This document shows positions 1-9,893 of a stretch of DNA of 64,000 nucleotides, piece by piece. Position numbers and translations under genes: made by a program. How positions within the stretch are numbered: position 1 is the first letter of the stretch; each line of letters opens with the position of its first letter. The stretch lies in contig CAYXIO010000016.1 of NCBI GenBank assembly GCA_964465125.1, forward strand, positions 5,864-69,863. Reading direction: 5' to 3'. Below the pieces are notes generated by a model. That model saw only the letters and a program-made list of their open reading frames with translations, had not been told where the DNA came from and ran no database searches. Source of the stretch: CAYOHG01 sp964465125 (GTDB taxonomy: Bacteria > Planctomycetota > Phycisphaerae > UBA1845 > Fen-1342).

Positions 1-61
1 CCAGCGCCACTGCGAAGACAACTACGGCGAACGCCCGTCCTACGCACCGAATCTCCGACAT
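1..61 (-). CDS. Start of an exported protein gene, cut by the window edge
   Basis: Only the first 20 codons are inside the window. The ATG at 61 (minus strand) is preceded by GGAGGA at a good ribosome-binding distance (bases 68-73 on the plus strand). The readable peptide begins MSEIRCVGRAFAVVV and continues into a hydrophobic stretch, which looks like a Sec signal peptide: a short basic start followed by a Phe/Val/Ala core. The cleavage site and mature protein lie outside the window, so no function can be given. It is divergent from the glycosylase gene that starts at 197. Confidence 0.6.
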   Translation of the reverse strand, partial: MSEIRCVGRAFAVVVFAVAL

Positions 62-82
62 TGCGATTCCTCCATCTGGCGC

Positions 83-130
83 GATCGGTGTGGGGCGATC
101 GGTGTGGGGCGATCGGTGTGGGGCGATCGC
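83..130. repeat. Short tandem repeat, 14-bp unit, three copies
   Basis: The unit gatcggtgtggggc occurs three times head to tail at 83-96, 97-110 and 111-124, followed by the first five bases of a fourth copy. It sits in the divergent gap between the exported protein gene and the glycosylase gene, just upstream of the former's ribosome-binding site. It may be a replication-slippage microsatellite or may hold repeated regulator sites; the sequence does not decide this. Confidence 0.85.
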
Positions 131-196
131 CTACTCTGTGTACCTTAACCACGCTGGCGTCACCTGTCAACGTGATTTTCAGCTAATCTGCCGGTC

Positions 197-1030
197 ATGA
201 AGCCCACGAACAAACACGGAGCGGGCGCAACCGCTCTCCCGCGAGATTCTGCTGGGGCTGTCGTGCGCGCGCGACCATGGGACAACAACCGGCGCGGTGT
301 GCCGGCTACGCTGTGCGCTGACCTCTTCGCTCTGTCCGACCATCTCTGCGCCCGGCTGCGCCGTCTGCGCTTCGACCCGCCTGTCGCACACGTCTACAAC
401 CCACTCGAACACGCCCGCGCGATGCATGACGCGTACGTACGTCGCTATGCACGCATCGGCGTGCCCGTCCTGCTGCTGGGCATGAACCCCGGACCGTGGG
501 GAATGGTGCAGACCGGCATTCCGTTCGGTGAAGTCGCCGCGGTGCGCGATTGGCTGGGGCTCGACCAGCCGATCGCGGCGCCGCCGAACGCACACCCCAA
601 GCGCCCGGTATTGGGGTTACAATGCCAGCGCCGCGAGGTCAGCGGGCGGCGCTTGTGGGGATGGGCGCAATCCACCTTTGGGACCCCCAAAGAGTTTTTT
701 CGCCGGTTCTTTGTCGCCAATTACTGCCCGCTGGCGTTCCTCGAAGTCGGCGGGCGCAACCTGACGCCCGATCGGCTGCGCGGCGACACGCGCGACAAGC
801 TGTTCGCCGCCTGCGACGAAGCGCTGCGCGGACTCGTGGCCGCTCTGCGGCCGCGCTACGTCGTCGGCATCGGCGCGTTCGCGGCCCGGCGGGCGCGCGA
901 GGCACTCGACGGCGACGTCACGATCGGCCAGGCCCTGCACCCCAGTCCGGCCAGCCCGGCCGCCAACCGCGGCTGGAAACGCGAATTCACCCGCCAGCTT
1001 GTGGCGTTGGGGATCGCGCTCGACACCTAG
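197..1030 (+). CDS. SMUG1-type uracil-DNA glycosylase
   Basis: Predicted base-excision repair enzyme that removes uracil (and in the family hydroxymethyluracil) from DNA. Residues 95-111 carry the SMUG family active-site motif GMNPGPWGMVQTGIPFG. The second catalytic motif, HPSP, is at about 248-251, where the family uses HPSP/HPSx for minor-groove insertion. At 277 aa it is close to the family size. The first ~33 residues are basic and low in complexity, so the true start could be further in, but no better start with a ribosome-binding site is obvious. The gene is followed after 51 bases by a UvrA-like gene, so two DNA-repair functions sit together. Bacterial SMUG proteins are scattered and probably spread by transfer (family knowledge). 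Confidence 0.88.
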   Translation: MKPTNKHGAGATALPRDSAGAVVRARPWDNNRRGVPATLCADLFALSDHLCARLRRLRFDPPVAHVYNPLEHARAMHDAYVRRYARIGVPVLLLGMNPGPWGMVQTGIPFGEVAAVRDWLGLDQPIAAPPNAHPKRPVLGLQCQRREVSGRRLWGWAQSTFGTPKEFFRRFFVANYCPLAFLEVGGRNLTPDRLRGDTRDKLFAACDEALRGLVAALRPRYVVGIGAFAARRAREALDGDVTIGQALHPSPASPAANRGWKREFTRQLVALGIALDT

Positions 1031-1081
1031 CCCGATCGCCAACCCCGGCCCGGGCCGCCGCCGCCGTGTACAATCACCCCC

Positions 1082-3151
<2,070 letters not shown>

Positions 3152-3295
3152 CGCGGCGCCCGGCGGACTCGCTTCGCGCGTAGCATCCCGCCGCCCGATT
3201 CGCCATAATGCCGGTTCGACCACTCGACCGGCGAGCGACCCGGCCGCGCGGTGCGGCGACACGCCCGGCCCAGAGACCCGACGAGGCGATCCACG

Positions 3296-5017
3296 ATGAG
3301 CACGGCTTCGACGCCTGCAACGACCTGCGAGTTTCCGCGGCGCTTCATTCCCGCGGACGTCTGTTTCGATCAGTGGCCGTCCGCGGAGCGGTTCTACCAG
3401 GAATTGCTGAAGCGGCCGGTGGAATCGCCGGCGGACTTTGAGCGCTGGCTGCTGAACCTGAGCGAGACCGATGCGATCTTCGACGAGGAAGGCACCTCGC
3501 GCAACATCGACATGACCTGCCAGACCGACGACGCGCAGCGCGAGCGGCGCTTCCTCGACTTCGTCGAGAACGTGCAGCCGCACCGCGAGCCGGTGCATTT
3601 CGAGCTTCAGAAGAAGTTCGTCGAGCTGGCGAAGCGCTTTCCGCTGCCCGCGAAGCGCTACGAAGTGCTCGAGCGCAGCATGCGCAACGCGATCGAGCTG
3701 TTCCGCGAGGAGAACATCCCCATCCAGGTCGAGCTGGCCAAGCTCGCGCAGCAATACCAGAAGACCACCGGCGCGATGACGGTGACCTACCAGGGCCAGG
3801 AGCTGACGCTTCAGCAGGTGTCGCGGTTCGTCGAGGAGCCCGACCGCGCGGTCCGCGAGGAAACCTACCGGCTCGCCGCGGATCGTCACCTGCGCGACGC
3901 CGCCGCGCTGGACCAGATTTACGAGCAGATGGTGGCGCTGCGCGATCGCATGGCGCGCAACGCCGGCTTCAGCGACTTCCGCGCGTTCGCGTTCCGCGCC
4001 ATGGAGCGCTTCGACTACACCCCGGAGCACTGCCTGGCTTTTCACGATGCGATCGAGAAAGTCTGCGTGCCGGCCAATCGCCGGCTCGCCGACGCGCGCC
4101 GCCGCAAGCTCGGCCTCGACACGCTCAAGCCGTGGGATTTCTCGGTCGATCCCGACGGGCGCGCCCCGCTGCGGCCGTTTGAGGACGTCGAGCGCCTCGG
4201 AGAGGGCTCCAGCCGCATCTTCCACAAGGTGGATGGCGAGCTCGGCGAGGTTTTCGACCGCCTGCGGCGCGAGAAGCTGCTCGACCTCGGCAGCCGCAAG
4301 GGCAAGGCGCCCGGCGGCTACCAGGCGACGTACCAGGAACGCCGCCTGCCGTTCATCTTCATGAACGCGGTGGGCACGGAGATCGACGTTCGCACGCTGA
4401 TTCACGAGGGCGGGCACGCGTTTCATACGTTCGCCGCCCGCCACGAACCGCTGCTGCCCTACCGCCAGGCGCCGATCGAGTTCTGCGAGGTCGCCTCGAT
4501 GGGCATGGAGATGCTGGCCCTGCCGCACCTCGAGGAGTTCTACGGGCGCGAGACCGGCCGCGCCCGGCGCAGCTTCCTCGAGCGGATCGTGCAGTTCTTC
4601 CCGTACATGGCCCGCGTCGACGCCCAGCAGCACTGGGTCTACACGCACGTGAACAGCGGCATCGAGGCGCGGCACGACCACTGGCAGCACCTCACCAGGC
4701 GCTTCGCGCCCGAGATCGACTACCGCCGGCTGGAGCCCTACGACCGCTACTCGTGGCACCGCAAGCTGCACTTCTTCGAGGTGCCCTTCTACTACGTGGA
4801 GTACGGCATCGCGCAGCTCGGGGCGCTTCAGGTCTGGCTCCGCGCGCGGAAGGACTACCGCGAAGCGGTGGCGTTCTATCGCAACGGGCTGGCGCTAGGC
4901 GGCTCGCGCCCGCTGCCGGAGCTGTTCGAAGCGGCGGGCTGCAAGTTCGACTTCTCCGAAGGGACCGTCCGGCCGCTGATCGAGGCGGTGATGGAGGAGA
5001 TCGAGCGGCTGGGGTAG
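3296..5017 (+). CDS. M3 family oligoendopeptidase
   Basis: Zinc metallopeptidase of the thimet/oligopeptidase F family (M3). The zinc-binding motif HEGGH is at residues 370-374 (context LIHEGGHAFHTFA), followed ~25 residues later by an acidic segment (EFCEVASMGMEML) that supplies the third ligand in this family. The 573-aa length fits M3B enzymes. There is no signal peptide, so it is probably cytoplasmic and degrades short peptides. The ATG at 3296 was chosen because family similarity starts soon after it and GAGGCG lies upstream; the frame is open further upstream but encodes an Arg-rich segment unlike the family. It converges on the next gene, with 14 bases between the stops. Confidence 0.9.
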   Translation: MSTASTPATTCEFPRRFIPADVCFDQWPSAERFYQELLKRPVESPADFERWLLNLSETDAIFDEEGTSRNIDMTCQTDDAQRERRFLDFVENVQPHREPVHFELQKKFVELAKRFPLPAKRYEVLERSMRNAIELFREENIPIQVELAKLAQQYQKTTGAMTVTYQGQELTLQQVSRFVEEPDRAVREETYRLAADRHLRDAAALDQIYEQMVALRDRMARNAGFSDFRAFAFRAMERFDYTPEHCLAFHDAIEKVCVPANRRLADARRRKLGLDTLKPWDFSVDPDGRAPLRPFEDVERLGEGSSRIFHKVDGELGEVFDRLRREKLLDLGSRKGKAPGGYQATYQERRLPFIFMNAVGTEIDVRTLIHEGGHAFHTFAARHEPLLPYRQAPIEFCEVASMGMEMLALPHLEEFYGRETGRARRSFLERIVQFFPYMARVDAQQHWVYTHVNSGIEARHDHWQHLTRRFAPEIDYRRLEPYDRYSWHRKLHFFEVPFYYVEYGIAQLGALQVWLRARKDYREAVAFYRNGLALGGSRPLPELFEAAGCKFDFSEGTVRPLIEAVMEEIERLG

Positions 5018-5031
5018 CGTGCGGCGCTGCG

Positions 5032-7164
5032 TCAGCGCGGCTCGACGGCCGGGTCGAAGGGCGGCTCGGCCGGAATCGCGTTCCACTTCACCTGGTAGTC
5101 TCCCAGCGTGGCGCTGTTGGCCTGATACGTGACCGCTCCGATTGTCCAGAGATCGGAGAGCGTGGCGCCCTGGATTGCCGCAACCGCGCTGGCCGTGGTG
5201 TCGTAGGTGCTTACTTCGCCGGCGTCGAGGTGGGTCGTCGTCGTATAGGTGATGTAGGCGCTCGCATCCAGGTCGACGGTGGTGCCGTCCCCGCTGCAAC
5301 GCAGCCCGCCGTGATCGCTGTCCAGGAACGCGCGCGCGCCGGAGCCGCTGTACACCGCGCGCATGCGGCCGTAATCGCTGTCATAAGTCTGCTCGCCGCT
5401 GAAATTCCACGCCACCACGCACTGCGGCTTGTCCCAGTAGGTCTCGCCGAAGGTGGCCCGCGGCGGATCCAGCCAGAAGCTGGTGCGGCCGTTGGTGAGC
5501 GCCGCGCGGGCCTGAAGCGTCATCGTAATCTGATATTGCAGCGGCCCGCCGACGTTTGTAATCGTGATCGACGGGCGCCAGCGATAGAGCGTGCGCGGGG
5601 CGTCGAAGCGATTCGTCTCGCTGAGCTGCAAGTTGCCGAAGTACGGGTCGGTCACGCCGCTCAGGCGATAGAGCGCGAACAGCCCGTTGCTCTCGCGCTG
5701 CAGCGTCACGTCGTGGGCGTTGATGCTCAGCCGCGGGTCGATGCCGACGCTCCATAGATTGGCCCGGTATTCGTTGCGACCGCCGGCATCGACGCCGGGG
5801 AGGAACGTCAGCAGGTGCGGCATGATCACCACGTCGCGGAAATCCTGCTGCTGATCGGTGTAGATGAGCTGCCCCAGCGTGTCCGGATCAAACGTCCAGC
5901 CGCGCGAATTGAGCTGGCCCCAGGCCATCCGCATGCTGGCGAAGTTGCCCTGCGGCGGCGTGTGCTGCCGCAGCACGTTGGCCCCGCCGGCGACAAGCGG
6001 CTCATTGCTGCACGTCGCGAGCTGGAAGAGGTTCAGCAGCGCGCGGCCGGCATAGGCGTAATCGACCTTCTGCGTCCAGCCCAGGAACATCGCCCCGCCG
6101 CCGCACTTGTCGAAGAGAAGCTCCTCGTAGGCGCTGAACGCCTCCTGGTCGAATCCACGGCAGGCGTTCAACAGCAGGATCGTGTTGCTCGGAAACACCC
6201 CCTGATCATGCTCGCGTATGAAATGCGGCGTGACGGCGTACGTCTGAAGCCGCTTCGTTCGCCGATTCGGATCGCGCAGAGAGGTGTTCCAGGTCATCAA
6301 GCGTCCGCAGACGACATCGGCGGCGTTGGCGATCAGGCTTTCCGGCGTCACGACCGTCGTCGTCAGCAGGGCCTGCATCGCGCCCGACCCGCCGCAGGTG
6401 TCCGACGGAAACACGACGCCCGTGGTCCAGGTCGGTTTGCGCCACAGGCCGTGGGCCTCGATGATGATCAGGCCGTAGTCGGTGAGGTGCAGGAAGTGCT
6501 CGACGGTGAGGTCCTCGGGCGGCTCGACCTCGTAGCCGCGGTCGGAGAGCATCTTCCAGAGCGGCAGCGTGCTGTTGGTGAAGGGCAGCTTGGGGTGAAA
6601 CGCCTGGATCGCGTTGACCAGCAGGGCCCGGTTGTTCGCGGGCATGCGCCAGTACGTGTCCAGCCCGGTGCCTGCGTAGGTTCCGCCCTTGCGCGGCGCG
6701 ACCGGCGGGGCGCGCAGGGCCGCGTCGTCGAGCGCCCGCGCGATCAGCGCCTTCTGCTCGTTGATGCCGTCGACCGAGCCCTCGCTGTCGGTCTCGTCGA
6801 TGATGCTGAAGATCTGCGTCTCGCCGTTGGGAAAATCGGCATAGACCGCGCCGCTGTCCGGGTCCAGCAGCGCGCCGAGCACCTGCGGATCGGCCTGCAA
6901 CCGCGCCAGCAGCTCGTCGCGCGCTTCCTCGAGCGTCACCCCCTCGCGTAGCAGCTCTTCCGCCGCATCGAGCGCCGCGTTGACGGCGGTTTCATTCTCC
7001 GGCGTCGTCGCCAGCGAGTGTGTCACGGTGCTGTCGGTGATGCCGTTGTCATTGCCGTTATCCAGGGGATCAACCGGGCGGCAGTCCGCTCCGACCGCCA
7101 GGAGCATGCCCAGCAGGCCCAGCGCGAGCGCGCCGCACGCCAGCCGGGCGAGAATAGTCGTCAT
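5032..7164 (-). CDS. Secreted protein with a caspase/gingipain-like His-Cys dyad
   Basis: A 710-aa exported protein. It has an N-terminal hydrophobic segment ending in Cys28 (context VGADC, a poor lipobox), then an Asn/Gly/Asp-rich linker. Residues ~175-345 look like a caspase-type alpha/beta core: the strand-loop LIIIEAHGLW holds His238 and the strand TILLLNACRGF holds Cys335, followed by a GGGAMFLGWT segment typical of such folds (C14/C25/CHAT-like). The C-terminal ~300 residues are beta-rich with no recognised domain. AGGAGG lies seven bases before the ATG. It follows the lipoprotein gene by 29 bases on the same strand, so the two are probably co-transcribed. The protease call is inference from the dyad and its surroundings; the substrate is unknown. 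Confidence 0.6.
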   Translation of the reverse strand: MTTILARLACGALALGLLGMLLAVGADCRPVDPLDNGNDNGITDSTVTHSLATTPENETAVNAALDAAEELLREGVTLEEARDELLARLQADPQVLGALLDPDSGAVYADFPNGETQIFSIIDETDSEGSVDGINEQKALIARALDDAALRAPPVAPRKGGTYAGTGLDTYWRMPANNRALLVNAIQAFHPKLPFTNSTLPLWKMLSDRGYEVEPPEDLTVEHFLHLTDYGLIIIEAHGLWRKPTWTTGVVFPSDTCGGSGAMQALLTTTVVTPESLIANAADVVCGRLMTWNTSLRDPNRRTKRLQTYAVTPHFIREHDQGVFPSNTILLLNACRGFDQEAFSAYEELLFDKCGGGAMFLGWTQKVDYAYAGRALLNLFQLATCSNEPLVAGGANVLRQHTPPQGNFASMRMAWGQLNSRGWTFDPDTLGQLIYTDQQQDFRDVVIMPHLLTFLPGVDAGGRNEYRANLWSVGIDPRLSINAHDVTLQRESNGLFALYRLSGVTDPYFGNLQLSETNRFDAPRTLYRWRPSITITNVGGPLQYQITMTLQARAALTNGRTSFWLDPPRATFGETYWDKPQCVVAWNFSGEQTYDSDYGRMRAVYSGSGARAFLDSDHGGLRCSGDGTTVDLDASAYITYTTTTHLDAGEVSTYDTTASAVAAIQGATLSDLWTIGAVTYQANSATLGDYQVKWNAIPAEPPFDPAVEPR

Positions 7165-7193
7165 GATGCAGCCTCCTGCATATTCGGCGCGGG

Positions 7194-8651
7194 TCAGTTC
7201 CCGAGTGAGATCAGCCAGGCGGTAGACAACTGCATCTGGAGCACCCAGACGCGCTCCTGCCCGACGTTCTGATTCCAGTTGCTGGCCCAGACGATGCGCG
7301 AGCCGTCGCGCGAGATCGAGGCCTGCGTCTCTTCCCAGTACGCGCCGGCGGTTCCGTACACCTTGGCCAGGTAGAAGGCGCGCGGCCCGGCCGGATCAAG
7401 CCGCACCAGCGTGAGCGTGCGGTCGAGCCAGTTCTGCTCGTCCGCGCCCGGTTCGGTGAAGGTCGATACGACGCAGAAGCCGGCGTGATTGCACGAAATG
7501 TGCACGCCGCTCTGCAAACCGATCGGCGACGCGTTGTCGACGTAGAGCCGCACCAGCGGCACGCGCCCGGTGCCTTCGTAGCTGCCGCCGGCCTCCAGGA
7601 TCGGCTGCGTGCCCAGGTCGAGCGGGATCATGTCGACGTAGTCCGTCTGCGAGTTCTGCATCACGATCACTTCGCGGCCGGTCGTGTCGAGGCCGACGTC
7701 GGAGTGCGCGATGCCGTAGTCGAGACGGTGGAAGTCGGTCAGCTCGCGATTCGCCAGGGTCAGACCGGCGAACGGTGCCGCGTTGTCGTAGTCGCCGCCG
7801 ATCAGCACCCACGTCCCCAGCGTTGACATGCCGACCCAGTCGATGCTCGATTCGCCGGCGCTCAGCTCGCGCAAGCCGATTACCTGGTTCGCCTGGCGGT
7901 CCCAGGTGAGCAGGGCGCGGGCGCGGTAGCCGTCCGCGGTGCCCTGCAACAGAAGCGCCCAGTAGCGGAAGCCCTGCGAAGCCTCGCCCTCGTCGCGCAT
8001 CGTGATGCGGTAGACGTCCGCGTTGGCCGCCAGGAACGGCGCGACGGTCGCATCCGCGGCGAAGTCCTTCACCGCGGTCTCAACGCCGGTGCCGACGTTG
8101 AGCGTGACGATCTGAAACTCGCGCAGCCCCCACAGCGTGTCGGGGTCGTTCTCATCCCAGCGCGGCTCCTCCACGCCTACCGTCCGCACGAAGTTGGCGT
8201 CGGTGTCGTACGGGATGGTCGTCGTGCGGTAGAGACGCCACTCGCCGTCGGAAAGATGGAGCAACAGAATGAGCGAGCCGTCGGCATTGAACGGATCGTG
8301 CCGCGAGTATTCATGCCGCAGTCCGAACGTCTGCACGACGCGCGTCTGGGTGGTTCCGAGCCGCGTGTCGCTGATCGACTCGCCGCCTGCGGGCCGCGCG
8401 GTCGAGAGCAGCGGGTAGCGCGGGTTGTCGCCGGAGAGCGGGTCCGGCACTTCGACCAGGTTGTCGGCGGGAGGTCCGAGCGTGTGATCGCCGGTGCTGG
8501 CGTTCGTATTGGTGTTGCCGTTGCCGTTCTGCCCGATCGGCTGGCAGCCCCCGAGGCTTGCCGCGAGCAGCCCGAGGACGCCGAGAAACGCACCCGCGCG
8601 GCGCGCCGCGAGCTTGGCAGCGCGCAGCCATCGCGTTTTCAGAAGTCGCAT
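7194..8651 (-). CDS. Lipoprotein, probable beta-propeller-like, function unknown
   Basis: A 485-aa lipoprotein. The ATG at 8651 was chosen because GGAG sits eight bases upstream and it gives a clean lipoprotein signal: basic N-terminus, hydrophobic core and lipobox LGGC, followed by a Gln/Asn/Gly/Thr-rich tether. The frame is open upstream but without signal-like sequence. The mature part has repeated short beta-type segments ending in Trp or Tyr (for example DGEWRLYR and DGSRIVWASNW), resembling TolB/WD-type propeller blades, but no family is recognised with certainty. It is the first gene of a two-gene unit with the caspase-like protein, so it may bind or anchor it (inference). Confidence 0.65.
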   Translation of the reverse strand: MRLLKTRWLRAAKLAARRAGAFLGVLGLLAASLGGCQPIGQNGNGNTNTNASTGDHTLGPPADNLVEVPDPLSGDNPRYPLLSTARPAGGESISDTRLGTTQTRVVQTFGLRHEYSRHDPFNADGSLILLLHLSDGEWRLYRTTTIPYDTDANFVRTVGVEEPRWDENDPDTLWGLREFQIVTLNVGTGVETAVKDFAADATVAPFLAANADVYRITMRDEGEASQGFRYWALLLQGTADGYRARALLTWDRQANQVIGLRELSAGESSIDWVGMSTLGTWVLIGGDYDNAAPFAGLTLANRELTDFHRLDYGIAHSDVGLDTTGREVIVMQNSQTDYVDMIPLDLGTQPILEAGGSYEGTGRVPLVRLYVDNASPIGLQSGVHISCNHAGFCVVSTFTEPGADEQNWLDRTLTLVRLDPAGPRAFYLAKVYGTAGAYWEETQASISRDGSRIVWASNWNQNVGQERVWVLQMQLSTAWLISLGN

Positions 8652-9123
8652 GGAGAGTTCTCCGAGGATTGCTGGCGGCGCCGGCCCGCGGGATCGCGGC
8701 GGGCGGGAGTGAACCGGACGTAAATCGGCAGGGCTGAGGCAAACCGCCAAGGAGTCGCAGGGGACTGCGGGAAAGTCGGGCCAGTGTTTCAGCCAGCGGT
8801 TTGCACCGCCGAAACGGCCCGGGCAGGCCAGCGCCGCAACCCGCCCGCGACGCGAGATGTTTTCACAACCGCGCACGCGTCACGCCGGACAAGGCTGATG
8901 CCATCGTAAGCGTTCGCGGTGCACCGCACCATAACAACGCGCGATGGTGGCACGCTGCCAAGTCGCGCGCAAGCCTTGCGTAGGCAATGGCTTGTGTCCA
9001 AGTCTGCAAGCGGCCGAAAGTATCTGTCAAACAGTGGAATCTGCGACGTTTCTGCGCATTCAACCCACCCCGGCGGCCTCCAGAGCGGTTTTCAGCCGAA
9101 TTCCGCACCCGCGTGAGAATATC
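8652..9123. other. Gene-free divergent region
   Basis: About 470 bases between the minus-strand lipoprotein gene and the BlaI-type promoter. I see no open frame with a ribosome-binding site, no RNA gene and no clear hairpin terminator. It must contain the minus-strand promoter of the lipoprotein unit, but no convincing -35/-10 pair stands out. Confidence 0.5.
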
Positions 9124-9170
9124 TTGACAGACTACTATGACCATAGTAGTCTTCCGATACATCTAGTATC
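9124..9170 (+). promoter_or_regulatory. Promoter with BlaI/MecI-type operator
   Basis: TTGACA at 9124-9129 is a perfect -35 box. With a 17-base spacer the -10 would be TAGTCT at 9147-9152. The spacer is filled by a perfect inverted repeat at 9130-9151 with 10-base arms gactactatg and catagtagtc and a 2-base centre. It closely resembles the BlaI/MecI operator TACTACA-N2-TGTAGTA. A second, weaker dyad (GATAC...GTATC) follows at 9156-9170. The site is ~190 bases upstream of the blaI-like gene, so a repressor dimer bound here would cover the promoter: autoregulation is predicted. Confidence 0.8.
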
Positions 9171-9356
9171 GCTGCCGCCGATTCGGTTGGCGACGGCAAT
9201 GGGACCGATCGAGCACCCGCGGGGCGGCTCGGCGGCTTGCGACGACTACGGGAGCGCGAAGTCCACCCGCGGCGCTTCCAGGCAGTGAGCGTTCACAGGC
9301 CGTAAACGGCCACAAGAAGTAAGTCGCTGGAAACTCAGAAGCTGAGAACCGCAACC

Positions 9357-9893
9357 ATGGCTGCCTCGCTGCCCAACATCACCGCCGCCGAGCTGCGCAT
9401 CCTCAAGGTGCTCTGGCGGCTCAAGCCCGCGACCGTTCGCGACGTGCGCGAGGCACTCGAAGCGGAGACGCCCGACGACCCGCCCGCGTACACAACCGTC
9501 ATGACGCTGATGAACCAGCTCGCCGGCAAAGGCGTGCTGGACGTCGACAAGGATCGCCAACCCTTTGTCTATCAGCCGGTCGTCCGGCGCGACCAGGTGC
9601 TGGCGGATCGTCTGCGGCAGTTCGTGCGGACGGTGTTCGACGGCCAAGCCGAGGAGCTCGTCCTGCGGTTGGTCGACGAGTGCGAGCTTTCCGCCGAGGA
9701 CATCCGCCGAATTGAAGCCAAGATCGAGGCGCGCGAGCGTCAGGAGCCTGGCGGCGGCGGCGAAATGGCTGAAGACAGCGACGCCGCCCAGCCCGCAGCG
9801 CGGCGCGGCGCGGCGGAAGGCGGACCAAACCGAGCGGGGTCGCAGGGCGGCCAGTGCTCGCGGAGGCGTTCGCGCCGGGAGGGTCGGCGATGA
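9357..9893 (+). CDS. blaI: BlaI/MecI family transcriptional repressor
   Basis: Winged-helix repressor of the penicillinase repressor family. Residues ~5-80 match the DNA-binding domain (ITAAELRILKVLWRLKPATV...AYTTVMTLMNQLAGKG), and residues ~80-125 form the dimerisation helices. The usual length is ~120-130 aa; here a disordered Glu/Gly/Arg-rich tail extends it to 178 aa, overlapping the start of the next gene. In known systems a paired M56 membrane protease triggers cleavage or inactivation of the repressor. The pairing is present here: the stop codon overlaps the protease start (ATGA at 9890-9893). A palindrome in the upstream promoter at 9130-9151 is its probable operator. Confidence 0.9.
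   Translation: MAASLPNITAAELRILKVLWRLKPATVRDVREALEAETPDDPPAYTTVMTLMNQLAGKGVLDVDKDRQPFVYQPVVRRDQVLADRLRQFVRTVFDGQAEELVLRLVDECELSAEDIRRIEAKIEARERQEPGGGGEMAEDSDAAQPAARRGAAEGGPNRAGSQGGQCSRRRSRREGRR

Noticed and set aside
7080..7164. Cys28 of the caspase-like protein as a lipobox cysteine
   Set aside because: The preceding residues GAD do not fit the lipobox rule (Asp at -1, Gly at -3), so a plain signal peptide or anchor is preferred.
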